From NCBI RefSeq assembly GCF_013778455.1, contig NZ_JACEHE010000009.1, positions 1 to 64,000 on the forward strand: a DNA stretch of 64,000 nt, in the 5' to 3' direction. Origin of the DNA: Streptomyces himalayensis subsp. himalayensis (lineage in GTDB: Bacteria > Actinomycetota > Actinomycetes > Streptomycetales > Streptomycetaceae). The notes under the pieces were generated by a model, which searched no databases, had not been told where the DNA came from, and worked only from the letters and a program-made list of their open reading frames with translations. Below are positions 18,728 to 26,636 of the stretch, piece after piece (position 1 is the first letter of the stretch; every line of letters starts with the position of its first letter). A program made the translations under genes and the position numbers.

Positions 18728-19630
18728 TCAGGGACCCTCGGGGCCGGGGACGCGTCCAGTGGGAGGCTGCCCGCCGCTGCCCCCGGGTCCTTCGGGTGCC
18801 GGCACGCGGCCCGGAAGCTGTTCCTCCTCGGTCGGCAGGAAGCGGCCGACGAAGGACTTGTAGAACCAGGCGCCGATCAGGCCTCCGATGAGAGGTGCGA
18901 CGATCGGCACCCACCAATACATGGCTCCGTATTGATCTCGCCACGCCAGCCCGTACCCGGTCATGAAGCTCGCGAGCCGAGGTCCGAAGTCACGCGCCGG
19001 GTTGATGGCGTACCCCGCCAGGGTGCCCCACGCCATGCCGATGGCCACCACGATGAGGCCAATGATGAACGGGGCGAGGTTCGCCTTGGGGGCCTGGTTC
19101 AGCAGATCCGTCACGGCGAAGACCAGGAGTACCAGGATGGCCGTGCCGATGATCTGGTCACGGAAGGCTCCCCACGTTCCGACCGGCAGATTCGTGTTGC
19201 CGTTGGCCGGAAGGGTGGAGAACACGATCTGCGTCTTGAAGGTGTGGCCGGGGTCGGATTTTGCCAGCGCCTCGGTGTAGTTCCAGCGCACTATCAAGGC
19301 CGCGATGAAGGCGCCCGCGGTCTGGGCGAGCATGTAGGGCGCGACCTTCTTCCACGGGAACCCCTTGAAAGCCGCGAGGGCCAGCGTCACGGCCGGGTTG
19401 ATGTGAGCACCACTGAGCCTCGCAGCCACGTACACGCCCAGGGTGACGCCGATACCCCAGCCCCAGGCGATGCTGTCGTGATCACCCAGCCCGCCGGGCG
19501 GATCGGTGAGGGCCCCGCCGGCCACCACCTGGGCTACCACGCCGCAGCCGAAGAGGATGAGGACCATCGTCCCGGCGAATTCCGATGCGAGCTCCCCCAC
19601 AAGCCCTGGGTTTCGCGATTTCTCAGCCAT
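18728..19630 (-). CDS. glpF: Aquaglyceroporin (MIP family), glycerol facilitator
   Basis: A 300-aa membrane channel that lets glycerol diffuse into the cell for the kinase encoded next. Both NPA boxes are visible: SGAHINPAVTLA and GYAINPARDFGPR. The Asp after the second box is the mark of glycerol-conducting members as opposed to water-only aquaporins. Six hydrophobic segments plus the two half-helices fit. A Pro/Gly-rich C-terminal tail (about 40 residues) is unusual and probably disordered. I chose ATG 19630 (MAEKSRNPGLVGELASEF), which follows GGGAAGCGGG, over an upstream ATG 31 codons earlier. Confidence 0.93.
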   Translation of the reverse strand: MAEKSRNPGLVGELASEFAGTMVLILFGCGVVAQVVAGGALTDPPGGLGDHDSIAWGWGIGVTLGVYVAARLSGAHINPAVTLALAAFKGFPWKKVAPYMLAQTAGAFIAALIVRWNYTEALAKSDPGHTFKTQIVFSTLPANGNTNLPVGTWGAFRDQIIGTAILVLLVFAVTDLLNQAPKANLAPFIIGLIVVAIGMAWGTLAGYAINPARDFGPRLASFMTGYGLAWRDQYGAMYWWVPIVAPLIGGLIGAWFYKSFVGRFLPTEEEQLPGRVPAPEGPGGSGGQPPTGRVPGPEGP

Positions 19631-19801
19631 GGGACCCGCTTCCCGTCGGCCATGAACCGACTTGCTGAGTGCCAGAAAGATCCCGTTTATCACCATAAGT
19701 TCGCCAGGGCCGATCCGCATCATCCGCAGTGGCTGGTGTGCACCATGGGGCAGCTGAGGCAGCGGCCCCTGGCGCCGCGGCCTCCATCAGGCGAGCTTGC
19801 G

Positions 19802-19821
19802 AACGCCGACAAACCGGCGTT
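19802..19821. promoter_or_regulatory. Palindrome in the glpF / dehydrogenase divergent region
   Basis: A perfect inverted repeat AACGCCG-N6-CGGCGTT lies in the 340-base gap between the divergent glpF and zinc-dehydrogenase genes. It could be an operator for either gene or a small RNA hairpin. The rest of the gap holds only antisense shadow frames. Confidence 0.4.
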
Positions 19822-19970
19822 ACCTGGAAGTATCCGGCGGTGGAGCACGCAACACCCGGGCCACGGCACAGACCGACGGCCCTCGCCGGCCGGCGTCGTA
19901 CGCTGCCTGTCCTGGCCGCGGCCCTGCCCGTCGCCGCCGGTCCCAAGCGTTCGGCGCGGAGGTGACCGAG

Positions 19971-21119
19971 GTGAAAGCAGTCGTCTACGAGGAGCCCTTC
20001 AAGGTAGCGGTGAAGGACGTCGAGGATCCCCGCATCCAGCACCCGAACGACGTGCTCGTCCGAGTCACGTCGAGTGCGATCTGTGGATCCGATCTGCATA
20101 TGTATGAAGGCCGCACAGCGGCCGAATCCGGCATCGTCTTCGGCCACGAGAACCTCGGCATCGTTGAGGAGGTAGGCCAGGGCGTGACCTCCCTCTCCAA
20201 GGGAGACCGCGTCGTCATGCCGTTCAACGTGGCCTGCGGATTCTGTAAGAACTGTCTGGCGGAGTACACCGGATTCTGCCTGACGGTCAACCCCGGGTTC
20301 GCCGGCGGCGCCTATGGATACGTCGCGATGGGCCCGTACACCGGCGGCCAGGCCGAACGGCTGCGAGTACCGTTCGCCGACTTCAACTGCCTGAAGCTGC
20401 CGCCGGGCGAGCAGTTCGAGACCGACTTCGTACTGCTGGCCGACATCTTCCCGACCGGCTACCACGGGTGCGAGCTGGCCCAGGTATCCCCGGGCGAGAC
20501 CGTGGCCGTGTACGGGGCCGGCCCGGTGGGTCTGATGGCCGCCTACTCCGCACTGCTGCGCGGCGCGTCCAAGGTGTTCTCCGTCGACCGCGTGCCCGAG
20601 CGGCTCGCCAAGGCGGAGGAGATCGGGGCCATTCCGATCGACTTCACCAAGGGCGACCCGGCGGAGCAGATCAAGGAGCAGACCCAGGGCGAAGGAACCG
20701 ACAAGGGCGTGGACGCCGTGGGCTACCAGGCACAGGCCCATGACGCCAGCCACGAGGAACCTGCGATCGTACTCAACACGCTCGTCCAGACGGTACGGCC
20801 GACCGGAATGCTCGGAGTGCCGGGCCTGTACGTACCGTCCGACCCCGGCGGGCCCGACGAGCACGCCAAGCACGGCCAACTGCTGGTCTCCATCGGCAAG
20901 ATGTTCGAGAAGGGCCAGCGGATGGGCACCGGTCAGTGCAACGTCAAGCGGTACAACCGCCAGCTGCGCGACCTGATCATCGCCGGTCGGGCCAAGCCGA
21001 GCTTCGTGGTCTCCCACGAGCTCCCGCTGGCGGAGGCGCCCAAGGCATACGAAAAGTTCGACAAGCGAATCGAGGGCTACACCAAGGTGGTGCTGCACCC
21101 GGCACTCGCCGGAGTGTGA
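19971..21119 (+). CDS. Zinc-dependent alcohol dehydrogenase, glutathione-independent formaldehyde dehydrogenase-like
   Basis: A 382-aa medium-chain dehydrogenase. Catalytic zinc ligands appear in AICGSDLHMYEGR (Cys38) and GHENLG; the structural zinc loop is VACGFCKNCLAEYTGFC with four cysteines; the NAD-binding motif is VYGAGPVGLMAAYSALLRGA with a following Asp (FSVDR). The insertion-rich middle matches the FdhA-like subgroup that oxidises formaldehyde or other aldehydes without glutathione. Start GTG 19971 sits eight bases after GGAGG; an in-frame GTG nine bases earlier is less likely. It ends in a strong terminator and probably stands alone. Confidence 0.9.
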   Translation: MKAVVYEEPFKVAVKDVEDPRIQHPNDVLVRVTSSAICGSDLHMYEGRTAAESGIVFGHENLGIVEEVGQGVTSLSKGDRVVMPFNVACGFCKNCLAEYTGFCLTVNPGFAGGAYGYVAMGPYTGGQAERLRVPFADFNCLKLPPGEQFETDFVLLADIFPTGYHGCELAQVSPGETVAVYGAGPVGLMAAYSALLRGASKVFSVDRVPERLAKAEEIGAIPIDFTKGDPAEQIKEQTQGEGTDKGVDAVGYQAQAHDASHEEPAIVLNTLVQTVRPTGMLGVPGLYVPSDPGGPDEHAKHGQLLVSIGKMFEKGQRMGTGQCNVKRYNRQLRDLIIAGRAKPSFVVSHELPLAEAPKAYEKFDKRIEGYTKVVLHPALAGV

Positions 21120-21126
21120 AAGACCG

Positions 21127-21150
21127 GTCCGGGCGCCTGAGCGCCCGGAC
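21127..21150 (+). terminator. Hairpin terminator after the zinc dehydrogenase
   Basis: A perfect 10-bp stem GTCCGGGCGC / GCGCCCGGAC with a 4-base loop begins eight bases past the stop codon. A short direct repeat (CTCTCAATGA twice) follows at 21151-21170. Confidence 0.9.
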
Positions 21151-21207
21151 CTCTCAATGACCTCTCAATGAGGACGAAACAGCTTCCGTCAATTTCCAGG
21201 TGAGGTG

Positions 21208-22194
21208 ATGGCGTTGCCCAGATCGAAGAGAGCCACCGCTTACAAAGGCACTTCGCCTGAAGCGATCCGTCATCACTACGATTTCCTGGGCGACTTCTAC
21301 AAACTCTTCCTCGGCCCTGAGCTCGTCTACTCCTACGGAATGTGGGAGCCCGGAGACACGCTCGAATCCGCCCAACTGCGCAAGCTCGACTACCACATCG
21401 AAGCTGCCCGTGCCCAAGGCGCTGAGCGCGTCCTCGACGTGGGCTGCGGTTGGGGCAGTCTCCTGTACCGGCTGGTGGACACGCACCAGGTCCAGCACGC
21501 GGTGGGAATCACGATGAGTCCGGGCCAGGCCGCCTGGATACGCAACCAGGACTGGCCCCACTGCGACGTACGGGTCGAGAACTGGTTCGACCACACGCCG
21601 GATGCGCCGTACGACGCCATCATCGCCATCGAAGCGATAGAGCACTTCGCAGGCAGCGCCATGCTCCGGTCACAACGGATCGCGCGCTACCGCCTGTTCT
21701 TCGAACGCTGTCACTCCTGGCTGAAGCCCGGCGGACGGCTGTCGGTGCAGACGAACGCCTGGGGCGACCGCGGCTGGCTCGCATCCATCCTGCTGCCCGC
21801 ACACGAGCGGACGTCGGCCGACTCGAACGGCAGCCCGCCGAAACACCTCAGCCCCAAGGGCGTCTACCAGAACGTCCATGACACCGTGACGAACATACGC
21901 GAGGGCCTGCACGCCTCCCGGACCGTCTTTCCCGAGACCTTCCTCCCCTCCCTCTCCGAACTCACCACGGCCGCCCGCCCGTTGTTCACGGTCCAGCGGG
22001 TACGCCACGACCCGGAAGACGGCGTACTGACGCTTGAGAGCTGGCTGGAAAGGGCCCAGGCAAACCAGGCCCGCGGCGCCGAGCTCATCGGCGAAAAGGC
22101 CGTCATGGACATCATCAGGGAACAGCGCATCGGACTGAAATTCCTGCGCGAACAGCGGTACACCGTACTGCGCATGGTCTTTCAGAAAGCCTGA
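21208..22194 (+). CDS. Cyclopropane-fatty-acid-synthase-like SAM methyltransferase
   Basis: A 328-aa class I methyltransferase of the CFA/mycolic-acid-cyclopropane synthase group. The N-terminal lead-in SPEAIRHHYDFLGDFYKLFLG is the CFA-type substrate entrance; SAM motif I is VLDVGCGWGSL and the later motif is IIAIEAIEHFAG, with the C-terminal WLERAQANQARGAE region normal. Fatty acyl chains or a small natural product could be the substrate. The C-terminus is complete. ATG 21208 is preceded by AGGTGAGG; a GTG directly before it is an alternative. Convergent with the next gene, only four bases apart. Confidence 0.85.
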   Translation: MALPRSKRATAYKGTSPEAIRHHYDFLGDFYKLFLGPELVYSYGMWEPGDTLESAQLRKLDYHIEAARAQGAERVLDVGCGWGSLLYRLVDTHQVQHAVGITMSPGQAAWIRNQDWPHCDVRVENWFDHTPDAPYDAIIAIEAIEHFAGSAMLRSQRIARYRLFFERCHSWLKPGGRLSVQTNAWGDRGWLASILLPAHERTSADSNGSPPKHLSPKGVYQNVHDTVTNIREGLHASRTVFPETFLPSLSELTTAARPLFTVQRVRHDPEDGVLTLESWLERAQANQARGAELIGEKAVMDIIREQRIGLKFLREQRYTVLRMVFQKA

Positions 22195-22198
22195 CGCG

Positions 22199-22852
22199 TC
22201 ACGACTCCGGGGCTTTGCGGGCCAGGAGGAAGGCTTGCGGTGTCTTCTCCCAGTCGATGGCCTCGCGCACCAGGCGTGCGACCTCACCGAGCCCGTGCCG
22301 GCTCAGCAGCGCGGCGACGCGATCCGGCGGGAACCGGTACACGTCCAGGGACACCGCGTGGCCGTATGCGCGCTCCAGGTGCACGCACTCGTCACCGACC
22401 TTGAAGGCCAGCAGCAGGTGGCCGCCCGGGGCCAGGACGCGGTGGAACTCGGCGAAAACCGTGGGCAGTTCCTCCGGTGGGGTGTGGACGGTGGAGTACC
22501 AGGCGACAATGCCACCGACAGAATCGTCCTTCAGGTCCAGGGCGGTCATCGAACCTTCGTCGAACCGCAGGCCCGGGTACGTCCGGCGGGCCACTTCGAC
22601 CATCCCGGGCGACAGGTCGACACCGAAGGCGTCCACTCCCAGGGACGCCAGGTGTGCCGTGATGCGGCCGGGCCCGCAGCCGAGGTCCGCGACCGCCCCG
22701 GCACCGTCGGCCTGCACGAGCTCGGCGAACGCGGCGAGCATCGCACGGTCCAGAGGCCCCTCGGCAAGCTCGGCGCCGAGCAGTCTGGCGTAGTCGACAG
22801 CGACGGTGTCGTAGGACGCCCGGGTGGCGTGCAGGTGTGGTGTCTCGGTCAT
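22199..22852 (-). CDS. Class I SAM-dependent methyltransferase
   Basis: A 217-aa small-molecule methyltransferase. The SAM-binding motif AVADLGCGPGRITAHLASLG, the acidic loop end GVDLSPGMVEVARR and the post-III region HRVLAPGGHLLLAF are all present. The acceptor is unknown. No strong ribosome site precedes the ATG, but the frame upstream is not protein-like, so this start is the best choice. It shares its strand with the LacI gene 158 bases upstream. Confidence 0.85.
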   Translation of the reverse strand: MTETPHLHATRASYDTVAVDYARLLGAELAEGPLDRAMLAAFAELVQADGAGAVADLGCGPGRITAHLASLGVDAFGVDLSPGMVEVARRTYPGLRFDEGSMTALDLKDDSVGGIVAWYSTVHTPPEELPTVFAEFHRVLAPGGHLLLAFKVGDECVHLERAYGHAVSLDVYRFPPDRVAALLSRHGLGEVARLVREAIDWEKTPQAFLLARKAPES

Positions 22853-23010
22853 GGTTGAGGACAGTAGTCCGGGACCGGGGCCGGCCGAGGTCTCTCGGCC
22901 TGTGTGAGCCAAGAGGTGGATGATCGGCCGCGGCAGGGGACACGCCGTCGTCCACGCGTACCACTGACGGCGAGGCGACCGCTGGAGGGGCGCCGCCGTC
23001 GACACACCGC

Positions 23011-24024
23011 TCAGGCGCCGGCCGCGCGGCGCGGCGGCGCCGTCGTGCCGCGGACCTCGAGGACCGGGGCGGTCAGGACGACCTCGGCGGGGCGACCCGG
23101 GTCCGCGATCCGGTCGAGCAGGCACTGCGCGGCGCGGCGGCCGACGTCGTGGCTGGCGTTGTCCACGGTGGTGAGCCACAGGTGCCGCAGGCGCGAGAGG
23201 TACGTGTTGTCGTAGCCGACGAGGGAGAGGTCGCGGGGCACCCGGAGGCCGAGCTCCTCGGCTGCCGACAGTGCGCCGACACACGCCATGTCGTTGAACG
23301 CGAAGACGGCGGTGGGCCGTTCAGCCGCGCTGAGCAGCCGGACCGTGGCCCGGTAGCCGCCCTCCTCGGTCAGGTCGCCCTGCTCCATGATCGCCGTCCG
23401 GGCCAGACCGTGCTCGCGCATGACCGCCTCGAAGCCGCGGCGCCGCAGGTCCCCGACCACGCCCTGCCCCGCGATGTGGGCGATGCGCCGGTGGCCGAGG
23501 CCGATGAGATGCTCGGTGGCGAGGCGGGCTCCGTGCTCGTCGTCTCCCGCGACGATGTCCACGCGGGGCAGCACGGGTTCTCGGGCACCCGCGACGACGG
23601 TGGGAACCTGCCCGGCCGCCGTACGCAGCGCCTCGGCGGCCGGGAGCGTACCGACGGCGATCAGCCCGTCGACGCGCAGGTCCGTGAAGGTCCGGGTGAG
23701 GTCCTCGCCGAGGCGGCGGTTGAGGTGGCCGTCGGCCAGCAGCATGTGCAGACCGGAGTCGTGCAGCCGGGAGTTGAGGCCGTCGAGCAGCTCCACGAAC
23801 CAGGGGTTGCGCATGTCGTTCAACAGCACGCCTATGGTGCGGGTGCGCCGCTCGCTGAGGCTGCGCGCGGCGGCGTTGGGCCGGTAGCCGAGCTCCTCGA
23901 CGGCGGCCAGCACGGCCTGCCGCTTCTCGGGACGCACCTGGTCGGAACCGCGCAGCACAAGAGAGACCAGCGATTTCGACACTCCGGCCCGTTCGGCGAC
24001 GTCACGGATCGTCGGCGCTCTCAT
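23011..24024 (-). CDS. LacI-family transcriptional regulator
   Basis: A 337-aa repressor. Residues 1-60 are the LacI helix-turn-helix and hinge (PTIRDVAERAGVSKSLVSLV, then GYRPNAAARSLSERRTRTIG). The rest is a periplasmic-binding-protein-like effector domain for a sugar or derivative. It is divergent from an oxidoreductase gene; both gene starts have a TGGACCGnTCCA palindrome beside them, so it probably represses itself and the neighbour until its ligand appears. Confidence 0.93.
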   Translation of the reverse strand: MRAPTIRDVAERAGVSKSLVSLVLRGSDQVRPEKRQAVLAAVEELGYRPNAAARSLSERRTRTIGVLLNDMRNPWFVELLDGLNSRLHDSGLHMLLADGHLNRRLGEDLTRTFTDLRVDGLIAVGTLPAAEALRTAAGQVPTVVAGAREPVLPRVDIVAGDDEHGARLATEHLIGLGHRRIAHIAGQGVVGDLRRRGFEAVMREHGLARTAIMEQGDLTEEGGYRATVRLLSAAERPTAVFAFNDMACVGALSAAEELGLRVPRDLSLVGYDNTYLSRLRHLWLTTVDNASHDVGRRAAQCLLDRIADPGRPAEVVLTAPVLEVRGTTAPPRRAAGA

Positions 24025-24028
24025 GGCG

Positions 24029-24040
24029 TGGACCGTTCCA
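24029..24040. promoter_or_regulatory. Candidate LacI operator, regulator side
   Basis: TGGACCGTTCCA, a 12-base palindrome with one mismatch, lies four bases upstream of the lacI-family ATG. It matches the perfect copy at 24112-24123 in 11 of 12 positions. The central CG is typical of LacI-family sites. Confidence 0.65.
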
Positions 24041-24066
24041 TACGGTGGCCTGGCTTGTCAAAGTCG

Positions 24067-24072
24067 TTGACA
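24067..24072 (+). promoter_or_regulatory. Candidate -35 box for the Gfo/Idh gene
   Basis: TTGACA, a perfect -35 hexamer, lies about 40 bases upstream of the 24112 palindrome. The -10 about 17-18 bases later (tcaatg/caatgt) is poor. A repressor on the palindrome would then sit at the start of transcription. Confidence 0.45.
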
Positions 24073-24111
24073 GAGTGGTGGAAAGGGATTCAATGTGAGC
24101 CCGTAAGTTTA

Positions 24112-24123
24112 TGGACCGGTCCA
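24112..24123. promoter_or_regulatory. Candidate LacI operator, oxidoreductase side
   Basis: TGGACCGGTCCA is a perfect 12-base palindrome ending 13 bases before the oxidoreductase ATG. With its twin at 24029 it brackets the intergenic region, 83 bases apart (about eight helical turns), a spacing that would allow looping. Confidence 0.7.
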
Positions 24124-24136
24124 AAGAAGGGCAGTC

Positions 24137-25294
24137 ATGGTGCGTACGCTCGGCGTCGCCGTCGTCGGATTCGGCTGGATGGGGCGGGTGCACACCCAGG
24201 CGTACGCCCGGGTCCTGCACCACTTCCCGCACCTGGCCGTGCGCCCGGAACTGGTCACGGTCGCCGAGGAGGTGCCCGGCCGCGCCGAGGAGGCGGCCGC
24301 GCAGTTCGGGTTCGCCGGCACCGCCCGGGACTGGCGTGAGGTGGCCGCCGATCCGCGTGTGCACGCGGTGAGCATCACCGCCCCCAACTTCCTGCACCGC
24401 GAGATCGGCGTCGCCATGGCGGAGGCCGGTAAGCACATCTGGATCGAGAAGCCGGTCGGGCTGACCGCCGAGGACGCCCGCGCCGTGGCCGACGCCGTGG
24501 CGAAGGCCGGCGTTCAGGGCGCCGTCGGCTTCAACTACCGCAACGCTCCGGCGGTCGAGACCGCGCGCGACATGATCGCCGCCGGGCAGATCGGCGCCGT
24601 CACGCACGCCCGCATCCGCCTGTTCAGCGACTACGCCGCCCACCCCGAGGGCGCCCTGACCTGGCGGTACGAGCGCGAGCGCGGCGGCAGCGGGGTGCTG
24701 GGCGACCTCGCCTCACACGGCGTGGACCTGGCTCGTTTCCTGCTCGGCGACATCGAGGCGCTGACCGCCGACACCGCCGTCTTCGTGCCCGAACGAGCCC
24801 GCCCCACCGGCGCCACCGCCGCGGGCCACACCCGCGCGGCGGGGGGCGAGATGGGCCCGGTGGAGAACGAGGACTACGTCTCCTGCCTGCTGCGCTTCAC
24901 TTCCGGCGCACGCGGCGTCCTGGAGGCCTGCCGTGTCTCGGTCGGCGAGCAGAACAACTACGGCTTCGAGATCCACGGCACCAAGGGTGCGGTCTTCTGG
25001 GACTTCCGGCGCATGGGCGAACTGGGCGTCAGCCGCGGCACGTCGTACCAGGACCAGCCCGTCAGCACCCTCTATGTGGGCCCCGGCCACGGCGAGTACG
25101 GGGCCTTCCAGCCGGGCGCCGCGAACAGCATGGGCTACGACGACCTGAAGGTCATCGAGGCCCACCGCTTCCTGCTCTCCATCGTCGAGGGAAAGCCCTG
25201 CGGAGCGACCCTCGCCGACGCCGTTCACAGCGCCGCCGCGCTGGACGCCATGACCCGCTCCGCAGAGCGGGGAACGTGGGAGAACGTGGCATGA
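24137..25294 (+). CDS. Gfo/Idh/MocA-family NAD(P) oxidoreductase
   Basis: A 385-aa dehydrogenase, likely for a sugar, inositol or sugar acid. The N-terminal Rossmann fold reads VAVVGFGWMGRVHTQAY; the family hallmark is seen as HIWIEKPVGL (the EKP lysine) and the C-terminal domain keeps the GSGVLGDLASHGVDLARFLL segment with the catalytic-region Asp and His. Full length. ATG follows AAGGGC. Probably controlled by the divergent LacI-family protein through the palindrome just upstream. Inositol dehydrogenase-like, but substrate not certain. Confidence 0.9.
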   Translation: MVRTLGVAVVGFGWMGRVHTQAYARVLHHFPHLAVRPELVTVAEEVPGRAEEAAAQFGFAGTARDWREVAADPRVHAVSITAPNFLHREIGVAMAEAGKHIWIEKPVGLTAEDARAVADAVAKAGVQGAVGFNYRNAPAVETARDMIAAGQIGAVTHARIRLFSDYAAHPEGALTWRYERERGGSGVLGDLASHGVDLARFLLGDIEALTADTAVFVPERARPTGATAAGHTRAAGGEMGPVENEDYVSCLLRFTSGARGVLEACRVSVGEQNNYGFEIHGTKGAVFWDFRRMGELGVSRGTSYQDQPVSTLYVGPGHGEYGAFQPGAANSMGYDDLKVIEAHRFLLSIVEGKPCGATLADAVHSAAALDAMTRSAERGTWENVA

Positions 25295-25358
25295 GCGGTG
25301 CACCTCGGTTTCATTTGTGGCCGCCGGCCGCCCACGACGCGCCATCTTGAGCCCAGGC

Positions 25359-25387
25359 TTGTCAACTTTTCTCCTACGAGTTATATA
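25359..25387 (+). promoter_or_regulatory. Housekeeping-type promoter of hsp20
   Basis: TTGTCA (25359-25364), a 17-base spacer and TATATA (25382-25387) form one of the clearest promoters in the window, 44 bases before the hsp20 ATG. I do not see the clear TGTCATC-type inverted repeat of RheA-controlled hsp18, so control may differ. Confidence 0.8.
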
Positions 25388-25431
25388 AGTGTGCGTAAGG
25401 GCATCGCAGACCCACAGTCGTACGAGAGGAG

Positions 25432-25863
25432 ATGGCCGTGATGCTCATGCGTACCGACCCGTTCCGGGAGCTGGATCGCCTCACCCAGCAGGTCTTCGGG
25501 ACCGTCGCCCGGCCGGCGGCCATGCCGATGGACGCGTACCGCTCCGGCGACGACTTCGTCGTCCACTTCGACCTTCCCGGCATCGACCCCGAGTCGATCG
25601 ACCTCGACGTCGAACGGAACGTCCTGACCGTCCATGCCGAGCGCCGCTCCCCGGCCCCCGAGGGTGCGGAGATGGTCGCGTCCGAGCGGCCGACGGGCTC
25701 CTTCAGCCGTCAGCTGTTCCTCGGCGAGAGCCTGGACACCGAGCGCATCGACGCCTCGTACGACGCGGGCGTCCTGACGCTGCGCATCCCGGTGGCCGAA
25801 CAGGCCAAGCCCCGCAAGATCCAGATCACCGGAGGCAGTGCACCGAAGCAGATCAGCGGCTGA
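25432..25863 (+). CDS. Hsp20/alpha-crystallin small heat-shock protein
   Basis: A 143-aa ATP-independent chaperone that holds unfolding proteins. It resembles Streptomyces Hsp18: MLMRTDPFRELDRLTQQVFG at the start, then the alpha-crystallin domain (about 40-135) with FVVHFDLPGIDPESIDLDVE and the closing AGVLTLRIPVAEQAKPRKIQI. The C-terminal IxI-like contact region is present. AGAGGAG precedes the ATG. It is monocistronic: own promoter at 25359 and a strong terminator after the stop. Confidence 0.95.
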   Translation: MAVMLMRTDPFRELDRLTQQVFGTVARPAAMPMDAYRSGDDFVVHFDLPGIDPESIDLDVERNVLTVHAERRSPAPEGAEMVASERPTGSFSRQLFLGESLDTERIDASYDAGVLTLRIPVAEQAKPRKIQITGGSAPKQISG

Positions 25864-25875
25864 TCGAGAGCCGTC

Positions 25876-25926
25876 GAGGGCCGCAGGGCCGACCGCAACC
25901 TCCCCAGGTCGGCCCCTGCGGCCCTC
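25876..25926 (+). terminator. Hairpin terminator after hsp20
   Basis: Arms GAGGGCCGCAGGGCCGAC (25876-25893) and GTCGGCCCCTGCGGCCCTC (25908-25926) pair over 18 bp with one bulged C and a 14-base loop. It begins 13 bases past the stop. Confidence 0.9.
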
Positions 25927-26022
25927 GTACCGTCTGCGACGCAAATGATCGCCTGGTGGTGCCATGGAGCCAGAGGCTCGACGAAGACCAAGAGGATCGC
26001 GGCGCACGGTAGCGTGACGATC

Positions 26023-26472
26023 ATGGTGGACTGGGAGCTGCGGCCGGCTTCGGCGGCCGACGTCGAGGCGGTGGCCGAGTTGCGTGCCGTGGTGCTGAGG
26101 CCGGATCTGGAGCGGCTCGGGCGGTACGACGAGCAGCGGGTGCGGCAGCGGCTACGGGACGGGTTCGCACCCATGCACACCTGGGTGATCGAGGTGGGGG
26201 GCGCGTTCGCCGGCTGCGTGGCGCTGCGACCTGCTGAGGACGCCCACTGGCTGGAGCACTTCTATGTGGCCCCGCATCTCCAGGGCACTGGCATCGGTTC
26301 GGCTGTGTTGCGCGGGCTGCTGGAGCGGTGCGACCACGACGGCACCCTTGTCCGCCTGAACGTGCTGCAGGGCAGCCCGGCACGCCGGCTGTACGAGCGG
26401 CACGGGTTCACCCTCGAGACCGCGGATCCGGTGGATGTGTTCATGGTGCGCAGACCCGGTCCGCGCTCCTGA
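26023..26472 (+). CDS. GNAT-family N-acetyltransferase
   Basis: A 149-aa acetyltransferase. The acetyl-CoA loop reads VAPHLQGTGIGSAVLRGLLERC and the C-terminal strand GSPARRLYERHGFTLE is the usual motif B. Substrate unknown. ATG 26023 is chosen because the N-terminal beta-strand WELRPASAADVEAVAEL starts there; a GTG three codons earlier is possible. No terminator is seen before the next gene. Confidence 0.85.
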   Translation: MVDWELRPASAADVEAVAELRAVVLRPDLERLGRYDEQRVRQRLRDGFAPMHTWVIEVGGAFAGCVALRPAEDAHWLEHFYVAPHLQGTGIGSAVLRGLLERCDHDGTLVRLNVLQGSPARRLYERHGFTLETADPVDVFMVRRPGPRS

Positions 26473-26575
26473 CCTTGCCGTTAGTGCCGTGGGGCCAGCG
26501 GGTACCCGCCCTCCCGGCCGGACAGCGGGAGACATCGGCCGGACGGGGGGGGACGGACCCACCGGTGCTCCACGC

Positions 26576-26608
26576 CTCCCCCACTCCCCCACTCCCCCAC
26601 TCCCCCCA
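26576..26608. repeat. ACTCCCCC tandem repeat (G-run track on minus strand)
   Basis: Four runs of five or more C separated by ACT or A, in the untranslated leader 30-60 bases before the SDR start. The minus strand therefore carries four G5 runs with 2-3 base loops, a sequence able to form a G-quadruplex in the template strand. Confidence 0.8.
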
Positions 26609-26636
26609 CGGAAGGCACGGCGAGAGGACGACGGTC

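Noticed and set aside
26480..26505. Sigma-B-like promoter before the SDR at 26637
   Set aside because: GGGTAC is present, but the -35 (GTTA at 16 bases) does not meet GNNT; too weak to call a feature.
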